Shown here piece after piece: positions 55,545 to 64,000 of a stretch of 64,000 nt of DNA. The notes beneath the pieces were generated by a model. It saw only the letters and a list, made by a program, of their open reading frames with translations, searched no databases and had not been told where the DNA came from. Every line of letters begins with the position of its first letter. Within the stretch, counting starts at the first letter, position 1. This DNA is from Calycina herbarum (lineage: Eukaryota; Ascomycota; Leotiomycetes; Helotiales; Pezizellaceae). The translations under genes and the position numbers were made by a program. The DNA lies in the NCBI GenBank assembly GCA_001414485.1, contig LLEY01000079.1:1-64000 (forward strand), given 5' to 3'.

Positions 55545-57902
55545 ATGTCGAGTCCTCCTCCTGCTGCTGCCCCCGAAATATCTCTGAAATGGTCTGCGGT
55601 TTTCAAAGTTGCGCCGAAGAGCAACAAAAGTCTGCCGGGTGACAAGATCCTTTTACCGCAATCAGCACTCGAACAACTCCTCGCCGCCTCGACTGTCACC
55701 ACTACTTCCACTCGACCCCCTTCGAACTTCGATCCCTTCAACCCATATTCACTCGCGGCAGCACGAGCCGAGCAATCGCAGTGGCGAGATACCCAACAGC
55801 AACTTCCTCATCCTCTCACTTTTCGCCTGGTGAACCCACAGAATGGAAATGTTGTCCATGCTGGAATACGGGAATTTTCTGCAGAAGAGGGCGAGGTTGA
55901 GTTAAGTCCCTTTTTACTTGGGGCCCTTGGAGTAACGGCGCCAGAGCGAAAAACCAAGCCCGAATCTTCTGCCTCTCCCTCAAAGGAAGGGTCACCTGTC
56001 GAGACAATCGACTTAACGGAGGACGAGAATATCAATGGCAAAGATGTTATCGACCTTACTGAGGAGGGGGAAACGCTCACCCAAATAACAATCCATGCGA
56101 AGCAATTGCCAAAGGGAACATATGTGCGACTTCGTCCTTTAGAGGCAGGATATAATCCCGAGGATTGGAAATCCTTGCTGGAACGGCATATGCGCGAAAA
56201 CTTTACCACACTCACAAATGGAGAGATATTGACCGTTCGGGGTTTGAAATCGGAAGAATTTCGATTTCTTATCGACAAATTCCTACCAGAAGGAGATGGC
56301 ATATGTGTAGTGGATACAGATTTGGAAGTGGATATTGAAGCATTGAACGAGGAACAGGCCAGAGAAACGCTGAAGCAAATTATGGCCAAGGCGCAAAAAG
56401 CTCCCGGAACAGCAGAAGGAAGCTCTGTGGGGGGCGAGTTGAGTATATGGAAACCTTCAGTTGGACAAATCCTCGATGGAGATGATGTAGATTATCGACT
56501 CCCATCTTGGGACCGCTTTCAAGCAATCGAAATCGAACTGACCCTCGACGATGGCGAAGCTGTGGGCCTTTTCATGAGCCCCTTATCACCTCACCAGAGG
56601 GCTCAACCCCGAGAATCTGAGCACGTATTTGGCGATTTTACTGGTGAGAATTCGAAAAAGTTCATACTCCAACCTTCGAATATTGCTCTTGAAAATGCCG
56701 AAGCATTGTTGCTATCGATACATGCACAGCCGGTGTCAGAAGGCCAACTTCCACGGATGCATCAATTTTCCTTAGCCGTGAAATTGGTTCCTAAAAATGA
56801 TATTGGGTCTTCAGCCAATCCAGTCGCAATAGACGAAGATACTGAGACGCATGGACCGGACGAGGAGCAATGTAAAAACTGCACACAATGGGTTCCAAAG
56901 CGGACCATGATGCTACATGAAAACTTCTGTCTTCGAAACAACATACTCTGTCCGCACTGTTCCAACGTTTTCCAGAAGAGATCACAAGAATGGCAAGACC
57001 ATTGGCACTGCGAACACGACTCAGCATATGGAAACACTCCATCAAGCAAGTTGAGACACGACGAGGTCTGTCACAAAACTCAGCCATGTCCAAATTGTCC
57101 ATATGAAGCTGCCAATCTGAAAGACCTCGCTGCTCACCGAACCTCCATTTGCCCTGGTAAAATTATACTGTGTCAATTCTGTCATCTCGAAGTTCCACAA
57201 GAAGGCGATCCATTCGATCCTTCTGCCGAATCATTGATATCGGGCCTGACTGCACACGAATTGGCGGACGGAGCACGAACAACAGAGTGTCATCTTTGCT
57301 CGAAGATCGTTCGCTTACGAGACATGGCAACTCATTTACGACACCACGAACTAGAAAAGTCATCTCGTTCCAAACCCGATATATGTCGTAACGTAAACTG
57401 CGGACGAACACTCTATGGCGTTGGCAAAAATGGAGAGATTGGCGCTGGTATCCGAATGGGGCAAGGTCCTGGCAACGATCTCGGTATTTGCAGTATTTGT
57501 TTCGGTCCTTTATACGTCAGTATGTATGACCCTGAAGGAAAAGCATTAAAACGACGTGTCGAACGAAGATATCTTGGTCAGATGATTAAAGGCTGCGGAC
57601 GTGCATGGTGTACAAATCAGCATTGCAAAACAGCAAAGGCAAAAGGTAGTAAAGGGAATGCATCATTATCTATACAAGAGGCATTACCTCTAGTTAGGCC
57701 CTTGATGGATACCTACGCAGACAAGTCTTCTCCCATGTATTTCTGCGTTGATGACGTGAGTCAGAAACGGAGGAATTTGGCGGAATTGCTTGCTGCTGAG
57801 AAATCGTTTGATTTGGAATGGTGCGTTGCTGCTTGTGAGGCGGAGGCGGGAAATCTTGATGCTGCGAGGCAATGGTTGCAAAACTGGGCCCCGAAAAATT
57901 AG
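55545..57902 (+). CDS. UFD1-domain protein with TRAF/UBZ-like zinc fingers
   Basis: Intronless, 785 residues. The N-terminal third resembles the UFD1 double-psi barrel (LKWSAVFKVAPKSNKSLPGDKILLPQSALEQLL, HPLTFRLVNPQN, GIREFSAEEGEVELSPFLLG, KQLPKGTYVRLRPLEAGYN). UFD1 works with Cdc48 and Npl4 in extracting ubiquitinated proteins. It is followed by a ubiquitin-like or linker region and a C-terminal set of Cys/His fingers: CKNCTQWVPKRTMMLHENFC, CPHC..HWHCEH, CPNCPYEAANLKDLAAHRTSIC, CQFCHLEV and CHLCSKIVRLRDMATHLRHH. The first of these has the C2HC spacing of the TRAF/UBZ-type fingers. The tail has CRNVNCGRTLYG and GCGRAWCTNQHC, likely further metal sites. SIM-like ETIDLTEDE and DVIDLTEEGE lie near residue 150. 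Plausibly a Cdc48 adaptor that reads ubiquitin or SUMO. Confidence 0.88.
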   Translation: MSSPPPAAAPEISLKWSAVFKVAPKSNKSLPGDKILLPQSALEQLLAASTVTTTSTRPPSNFDPFNPYSLAAARAEQSQWRDTQQQLPHPLTFRLVNPQNGNVVHAGIREFSAEEGEVELSPFLLGALGVTAPERKTKPESSASPSKEGSPVETIDLTEDENINGKDVIDLTEEGETLTQITIHAKQLPKGTYVRLRPLEAGYNPEDWKSLLERHMRENFTTLTNGEILTVRGLKSEEFRFLIDKFLPEGDGICVVDTDLEVDIEALNEEQARETLKQIMAKAQKAPGTAEGSSVGGELSIWKPSVGQILDGDDVDYRLPSWDRFQAIEIELTLDDGEAVGLFMSPLSPHQRAQPRESEHVFGDFTGENSKKFILQPSNIALENAEALLLSIHAQPVSEGQLPRMHQFSLAVKLVPKNDIGSSANPVAIDEDTETHGPDEEQCKNCTQWVPKRTMMLHENFCLRNNILCPHCSNVFQKRSQEWQDHWHCEHDSAYGNTPSSKLRHDEVCHKTQPCPNCPYEAANLKDLAAHRTSICPGKIILCQFCHLEVPQEGDPFDPSAESLISGLTAHELADGARTTECHLCSKIVRLRDMATHLRHHELEKSSRSKPDICRNVNCGRTLYGVGKNGEIGAGIRMGQGPGNDLGICSICFGPLYVSMYDPEGKALKRRVERRYLGQMIKGCGRAWCTNQHCKTAKAKGSKGNASLSIQEALPLVRPLMDTYADKSSPMYFCVDDVSQKRRNLAELLAAEKSFDLEWCVAACEAEAGNLDAARQWLQNWAPKN

Positions 57903-58600
57903 GTTTTCTTCACGACGATATGGGTATGGGTTGCATTATATAGATGGGTTGATTTGCATAGCGACGGAGTTGGATAGAGGGGATCAGTTGACGCCGCCAC
58001 GGGGGCTGGTCATCAAGCTGGTACAGAACAGTAATTTTATCATTCTTGAACATATTTCTATTGTGGTACACATATCTTCTTTCGTTCTCCATCCATTTAT
58101 TCATTAATACGTCCTGGAAAGTCTCTCAAATTCCGAAATCTCAAGTTTGGATTCCTGGGCCTATCAGAAGAGAACATCATTATCTTCTTTTCCTTAAGGC
58201 ATTGTAAGGGATCTAGTGTTTCTACGCTTACTTTTATAGTTATTGTGTTGGAAAACGGAAACTATTATCTGAGATTATCCGAGAGAACGAGAGATTATAT
58301 CTCTTGATTCTCGTCGAACAATACTACTTTTCGCTATAATCTTTGAAGCAATAAATGACCATGGTGTTTTCGGGAGAAAGCTTGACACCTTGCTCTTGCT
58401 TGTTTTCTCAAAGCGAAGAGCAGGATGACTTTCCAGCAAGGAGATTAAAAGGCTATGATATATACGTATCACACCTTGTATAAGTTGTGCTAGCATAGGG
58501 AAGTTGTCTTTTCTCTTTCTCTATAGAGTCTTACTCTTGTTACTAAGCAAATAGCTGTACCCCGATTTGTGCCGATTTGTCAGACGGTTACAGTATGAGA
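57903..58600. other. 3' flank and border to the repeat block
   Basis: 3' region of the UFD1-like gene followed by unremarkable sequence. CCGATTTGTGCCGATTTGT at 58562-58580 is a direct repeat immediately before the RIP-degraded block. No gene. Confidence 0.3.
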
Positions 58601-58601
58601 A

Positions 58602-58653
58602 ATAAGTAGAGTAGAGTAGAGTAGAGTAGTTTCTACTACTCTACTCTACTTAT
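58602..58653. repeat. GAGTA microsatellite hairpin
   Basis: ATAAGTAGAGTAGAGTAG and the following GAGTA units are mirrored by CTACTCTACTCTACTTAT at 58636-58653 with a loop of a few bases, forming a perfect-looking hairpin exactly at the edge of the AT-rich block. Confidence 0.6.
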
Positions 58654-58699
58654 ACTATTCTAAGTAACTCTAAGTACTACTCGAGTAGTTTAGACCGAG

Positions 58700-61100
58700 T
58701 CGGGACAAACTAGGCCGGAGCTTAGAGTAGTATCGAGGTAGTACTACTAGTAGCGCTAGGAGCTTAAGCGAGATATCCTATCTACTATTTACTACTTAAC
58801 TTCTTTAAAAATAGTCTTAATAATTTAGTATTAATTAAATAGTAGTTAGAACTAGACAGAGTAATATATAGTCTAAGTATAATAGCTCTTTATAAATATA
58901 CTAAAAGAAGCGCTTATAGAATAGTATCTTATATTAAGAAAAACTAAACTAAAGAGAGAAGAGAAGAGTTAGTATACTCTATCTCTATTTATCTATACTA
59001 AGCGAGTCCTCGGCAGAACCTCGGTAGTACGTGGTTACGTAGTCGTACGTAATCTAGTTATATATATCTAAGACTATTATACTACCTCTCTCTTTAACTA
59101 AGGCCTCTCTAACTAAGCTACTTTATTTTTAGATATAGAGTTATTAATATCAAAGGCGCTCTTAATATCGAGTATAAGAAGAGAGGCCTCTTACTTATCT
59201 CTAAGCGCTTTTTTAATATTAAATATAAAGCAGGTTATAAGATCTATAGCAGCTTATAAGAGAAGAGCTCTAAACTAGTTTAGTTTAAGAATAGTATATC
59301 TAATAGTAATCTAAGAAGTTCTCTTCGCTAGAAGCCTCTTAAGACTCTTTCTAAGAACCGAGATTAGAGAGATTAGTTAATATACGTAGAGAGACGACTT
59401 GTCCTTCTTATTAGGTTTTAGAATAATAGCTATAATAGCTATTTAGAAGATCTTTAGATAGAACTCTAACTCTATATATTCTTTAAATAGTAAGTATACT
59501 AGGTATAAGATCTAAGGCTTTACTACTTTAAAGACGCTTATAATAAATTTATTCTTCTCTAAAGTAGTAAAGACCTTTTCTAAAACTAACTTCTTAATCT
59601 TATATAAGATAAGAGCTATCTAGAGTAGAATATAAGTTAAGGTAGTAAGAGTATTAAATAGTATATTCTTAACTTTAGCCTTATTCGTAAGTAGTTCTTA
59701 TACTAGAATCTTCTACTTCTTCTAAGTAGTAAAACCTAGCTAGTCTATCGAGTCTATTAAAGAAGAGAACTTATAAACCCTAGTACTCTAGTACTACTTA
59801 TAGATTCTAAAGACGTTCTTACTCTTTATAATTTTATTAATTAAGCTCTAGAAGTATTATCTCTTTACTTACTAAATCTCTCTTCTAAGAGCCTTCTAAA
59901 GTTCTTTTATAGCCTCTATACTAGCTCCGAGCCTTCGTACTCTTCTAATCTTAAAAGCCGTAGATTAGTACTTCTCGTTCTACTATAGATATCTAGTTCT
60001 ATACCTAAGCTCTTACTTAGTACTACTAAGGTATATACTATATATATACTTAATAATAAACTCTACTAGAGCTTTAAGCGAGTCTATATTCAGCTGTTCT
60101 AGAAGCTCGTATAGTTATTATTCTTCTAGCCTTTCTTATAGAACTGTTTTAAAGACTTTAACGTTAAAGATACTAAGTTTAAGTAGAGAGTTCTTCTCGT
60201 CTAATCTACTAGTATATAGCAGGTAAGTAAGAATAGAGAGATAGTCTAAGCTATACTTAAAAGCTAAGTTAACTATAATAGCTGTTACGTAGCTAGAGGT
60301 TACGTAGGCAGTGTTATACCGGGATTCCTATTAAGTAGTAGAATAGCGAATTAGTCTATCGATTAATTCTTATATCTTTTAGCCGGCTAGCGCACTAGTA
60401 AAAGCTATTTATTTACGTCTGTTATATTAACCTTAGAAGCCGTCTTTCTTTAATAGAGGCTATTAGAGTAAAAGGCTAAATCTAGCGTATTCTCTAGGCT
60501 ATATATCTGTGTACTAGACGGGGTAGTAAGCTGAAGCTCTTTATTCTCTATCTAGTTAATAAGCGAGAGTATCTAAGTACTTTCTATGCTTAGAAAGTTA
60601 GGCTACTAGAGCTAGCTCTTAAGATTAAAGTCGCTAGATATAATAGTATTCGTTGTATAAATATATTAAGAGCCTAGAACAAGGCTAATAGCCTTCTCTA
60701 CTTCTTTAACACCTAGAGAGAGGTTATATACGTTAAGTATATAAAGTAGAGAGCTTTATAAAAGTATAACCGAGACGTAAACAAGGTCTCGGTACTAAAG
60801 CGAGGGAGCGATAGAGGTCTGCTAGCTAATAAGAATACTAGTATCTTTATATATAAAGAAGAGTACTCTAGAAAGCCTAGCGTTCTAGTAATAAATAGAT
60901 ATAAAGCAGTCGTAGTATAGATAGTATAATAGACGTGCTTTAGATAAGACTTAGAATAAATAATATATTACGAATCACGGTATACGTAGTAAGTAGTCTA
61001 GACAGTGTTCTAATAGAATAAGGTATAACATCTAGGAATAGAAGGTAACATAGGAGGAAATCAGTAATACGAAGAGTATTTAAGGATTTCAGGATCTTAC
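58700..61100 (-). mobile_element. RIP-degraded LINE element (endonuclease and reverse transcriptase)
   Basis: On the minus strand, and riddled with stops, a non-LTR retrotransposon can be followed. The endonuclease has a [G/S]DFN motif (SDFNLKS) at about 60616-60639. The reverse transcriptase has a region reading DLITCFIFNIKKALR and motif A, LDIKSAFDIN, at 59142-59175, where F/LDIKGAFD is usual in Tad1/I-like fungal LINEs. The catalytic YADD motif was not found, so the 3' end is truncated near 58.7 kb. Mutations are C-to-T and G-to-A, as expected from RIP. Exact ends cannot be placed. Confidence 0.65.
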
Positions 61101-61111
61101 TATTATAGTAA

Positions 61112-61410
61112 TATTAGAAGTTACGTACGGTTATATAACGTGATCGCCTACATCGCTCTAATCGCCTTAATCGCGAGCGATGTAAGCGATGTAATTAGGA
61201 TAAAGGTTCTATATAAGACTAGCACGTCTACTATTAGATAGGAGCTTCGTACTTAACTTTAGTTATTAATCTTATTATCTTATTTAACATCTTTGATATA
61301 AGTAACGAGTTCACTTCTAAGTAAACAACCCGGCGCATCTGTACTTCTTACCTGTATACTAACCTTCGAGACTTAGTCACCTTTGTTTAGTTCGTTTGAG
61401 TTTCGTTACA
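61112..61410 (-). repeat. LTR of a Ty3/Gypsy element (3' LTR)
   Basis: About 299 bp. Read on the minus strand it starts TGTAACG and ends TCTAATA, i.e. TG..CA ends with the final CA mutated to TA. It lies downstream of the minus-strand integrase. An inverted copy is at 62354-62674. This copy keeps more C and G than the other. Confidence 0.65.
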
Positions 61411-62353
61411 TAATACTCTATTCTTAGAACAAAAGACGAGGAGAGTAGAAGAGCTCGAGAGAACCGGGAACTAAATACCAGTCCTACAACGCTAGTGCGT
61501 ACGCTAGTACTAGCGTGTATCTAAGCGAACATATGACATCTAGCAGCTCTTGTAACTATAACTGTTATAGATAGCGTCTTATAATCTAGCGGCTTATCTC
61601 TCTTAGATAGATATTATAAGCTGAATATAAAGAGGTTAATAGATAAGATTATCTTATTATAAGAAGAATTAACTAAGAAAGAAAAGAGAAGAAGTCTATT
61701 CTACGTACGAGGAAAGAGGTTTTATACGTAGAGGCTATATATAATTACTAGTTATTAGAACGATATTAGAACCTCTTATATCGAGGTTACGTAAGACTAC
61801 GTAAGGTTACGTTTTATACGAAGGTCGGTAGACTAAGTACTCTTTAGATATAAACTGTTATATTACTCTCTCTCTCTGGTTCTCTAGAGGTTATAAGCTT
61901 TTATATTCTTAAGAGCGTCTTAAGATTCCTAGGTTAGCCTAGTATATTCTTTCTACTTTATAAGTAGCTTACTAGTACGTTCTCGTCCTTTTCGTTTATT
62001 AAGAATCGCTTCTACTATATATTCTTTATTATCTTTAAAGATCTTAGATCTAAGTTAATCGTCGTCTTAAACTTAACTTAGTAGCGGGTTATTTAAAGCT
62101 AGTTATAGAAGCTAGAAGTAGAATATGTTATAGATTCTAGGAGGTATATCTAAGTAATAACTATATATTCTAATTATCTCTAGTACTATATACTTAGCTT
62201 ACTTAGTATTAAGCTTCTTTAACTTCCTTATTATAGAAACGTTTTATAGGTTTAGCTAGACTTTATCTCTAACTTTAAAGCTTAGTACTTATTATCTTCT
62301 TCTGTTTATAATATCTTTTATCGTTTACTATATAGTAGCTATTACTAACTATA
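61411..62353 (-). mobile_element. Ty3/Gypsy pol remnant: integrase C-terminal chromodomain
   Basis: On the minus strand, interrupted by stops, is the end of a Gypsy polyprotein. It includes a stretch resembling the integrase C-terminal module (..YNIFYFQLL.LALNNPLLS..) and a chromodomain-like segment (AILNKRK..) followed by K-Y-T-R-x-T-W-E-P type residues around 61880-62080. Upstream coding is cut off abruptly at about 62350 by an inverted copy of the element's own LTR. All changes fit RIP. Confidence 0.55.
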
Positions 62354-62674
62354 TATAACGAAACTCTATATAAACTAAACAAAGGTAACTAAGTCTCGAA
62401 GGTTAGTATATAAGTAAGAAGTATAGATATACCGGGTTATTTACTTAGAAGTAAACTCGTTACTTATATCAAAGATATTAAATAAGATAATAAGATTAAT
62501 AACTAAAGTTAAGTACGAAGCTCCTATCTAATAGTAGACGTGCTAGTCTTATATAGAACCTTTCGTTCTCTAATTATATTACCTATATCGCTTATATCGC
62601 TTATATCGCTCGCTATTAAGACGATTAGAGCAATTAAGACGATCACGTTATATAACTATATATAACTTCTAATA
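62354..62674 (+). repeat. Inverted second copy of the Gypsy LTR
   Basis: Reverse complement of 61112-61410 over its whole length, with a small extra stretch of repeated CTTATATCG units. It starts TATAACG and ends TCTAATA. Where the left copy has TGTAAC, CGATGTAAGCGATG and CCGGCGCAT, this copy has TATAAC, CGATATAAGCGATA and ACCGGGTTAT-type versions, so it is more heavily RIP-mutated. Confidence 0.65.
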
Positions 62675-62683
62675 ACGTGGTAT

Positions 62684-64000
62684 ACTAGGACCTCGTGATT
62701 ATTAGGACCCCGTGAATTTTTTCTCTACTCTACTACCTCTAACTTTAATACACGTTTTCTTAACAACTACCTAATAGAATCTTAAACCTAAGAAGCTTGA
62801 ATTATCCTAGTTATTAAAGCTATTCGATTATCTAAACGAATAAACTATAGTAAAGCTGCGAAGCTATATAGAGTCTCTTATTCTACACTTACTAATAGAA
62901 TAGCTAGTCGAACTACTCTTAGTAAACGCTAGCTAGTAAATTATAAAATAACTATAATAGAAGAGAAGGTGATTATTTAAAATATACTTAATCTAGATAT
63001 AAGAGGATTTACGCCCTAGCTAGGTAGTATAGAAGATATAGCAAATTATATACTCGAGTTATATAAAGGATAACGTGTTAGAAAGAACTAGGTATAATAA
63101 TTTATATAACGACGTCTAAAACTAAAGACGTGTTTTAATCACGTTTATAATTTTTAAAGAGCCTTATACGAAGATCCTAAGCTAATTAGTATATGGTTTC
63201 GACTAGTAGAGAATATATAGGCGAAATATAGGATCTAAGACTGCGATTTCTATAACTTTAACGAGACTGGTTTTATAATAGGTGTTATCTACGCTAGAAT
63301 AGTTATTACACGTGCTAATCGACGTAGTAGAGGTAAGGCTATCTAGCTAGACAATCGAGAATAGGCTATAATAATTATCTATATTAATAGAGAGGGTTTA
63401 AGTATCTCTCTATTCTTAGTAGTTTAAGAGAAAAATCACCTTACTAGTTAGTATACTAAGAGCGGTCTTCTTAATAACTAGGTTATTAAACTAACTAGTA
63501 ATAGATAGACTAATAATAAGATAGACTTAGAATAGCTAGAATACTTCGATAAGTATACTCGTAGTTATATAAAAGAGCTATATTAAATATTAGTTCTAGA
63601 TAGGTATAAGAGTTATAAATCAGTAGTATTCTAAGAGTATTATAAGTTATATAATATTATTACTCTTTACCTATCTTCTTATTCGTCTTATCTAACCTAG
63701 CTACTCAACGTTAGGTGTTTTAGTATTCTTAAACATATATATAGGCGTTAAATCGAGACCTTTATCAAGGCTTATATAAACTATATTACTAAGGTCGAGT
63801 TCTTTCTTACGTTTTACACAGCTTATAACTAGTTAATAACAACCTAAAACGCCAAAGCTAGGTTCCGTAGAGCTGGTCTAGTACCTCTAGAACCTTAGAC
63901 TATAATCTCAAAGCTTAATATTAAGTTATAGACTCCTATACCTACTAGACCCCCCTCTACCAACGCTACCTCTTAGGTCTTCTAGACTCCTCGTAACCCT
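62684..64000 (+). mobile_element. RIP-degraded pogo/Fot1-like DNA transposon, cut by window end
   Basis: A tandem pair TAGGACCTCGTGA / TAGGACCCCGTGA at 62686-62698 and 62703-62715 probably belongs to the terminal repeat. From about 62819 on the plus strand a broken transposase can be read: an N-terminal helix-turn-helix (AIRLSKRINYSKAAKLYRVS), a CENP-B-type region (IIKYILNLDIRGFTP), then FYNFNETGFIIGVI at 63245-63290, where DETGF carries the first catalytic Asp. Later come LVLDRYKSYKSVVF and SSYLTQLLNVRCFSILK near 63595-63735. Replacements Asp to Asn, His to Tyr, Pro to Leu and Gly to Arg at conserved sites are all C-to-T or G-to-A. The element is dead and its right end lies outside the window. 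Confidence 0.75.

Noticed and set aside
61112..62674. Element with 300-bp terminal inverted repeats read as a DNA transposon
   Set aside because: The interior reads as Gypsy integrase/chromodomain and the repeat ends look like TG..CA LTR ends, so inverted LTRs fit better.

Overview
The window is nuclear DNA of a filamentous ascomycete. Genes carry short GT..AG introns of about 50-130 bp, the families are fungal (UstYa/DUF3328, DUF8021, HOL1-like and DHA2 MFS carriers, fungal rhodopsin-type membrane proteins, FSH hydrolase), and the last 5.4 kb is AT-rich, TAG/CTA-rich DNA with the C-to-T and G-to-A pattern of repeat-induced point mutation (RIP). Two PL4 pectin lyases and a polyglycine-hydrolase-like protein suggest a plant-associated life style. 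A leotiomycete is plausible, but this is inference only.

Layout. (1) 1-2.1 kb: no confident gene. (2) 2.1-32.3 kb: an accessory, secondary-metabolism-like region. It holds five UstYa-type (DUF3328) genes (3.08-3.79 -, 9.13-9.92 -, 19.64-20.77 -, 22.25-23.19 -, 23.62-24.56 +), a P450 (4.64-6.30 +), two MFS transporters (17.40-19.52 + and 25.76-27.80 +), two rhodopsin-type membrane proteins (7.40-8.97 +, carrying a nonsense codon, and 28.32-29.74 -), an O-methyltransferase (30.95-32.34 -) and an FSH-like hydrolase that may be broken (15.30-16.55 -). Embedded in it are two tiny, previously unlisted genes at 2139-2356 (-) and 21562-21780 (-). Each encodes a secreted peptide of 49-50 residues starting MQL, with one phase-1 intron and a 77-nt second exon. 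I propose them as precursor peptides of a dikaritin-like ribosomal peptide (RiPP) cluster: UstYa proteins and the P450 would oxidise or cyclise the peptide, the methyltransferase would decorate it and the MFS carriers would export it. Between 9.9 and 15.3 kb lies decayed, gene-poor DNA with a diverged ~130-150 bp repeat family and an AT-rich island.

(3) 33.2-40.0 kb: a secreted polyglycine-hydrolase-like protein, a CE4 polysaccharide deacetylase and a multi-domain DUF8021 gene broken by stops and frameshifts. (4) 40.9-57.9 kb: mostly conserved genes: ARP6, a GCIP-like protein in divergent orientation, two tandem PL4 rhamnogalacturonan lyases, an intradiol dioxygenase-like secreted protein, an F-box/zinc-finger protein and a UFD1-domain/zinc-finger protein with a leader uORF. 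(5) 58.6-64.0 kb: RIP-degraded transposons: a LINE endonuclease/reverse transcriptase on the minus strand, the 3' end of a Ty3/Gypsy element with its LTR plus an inverted second LTR copy, and a pogo/Fot1-like transposase running off the window end.

All gene models were made by eye. Splice sites are stated where reading frame and phase agree. No tRNA, rRNA or CRISPR was noticed, but a systematic scan was not possible.
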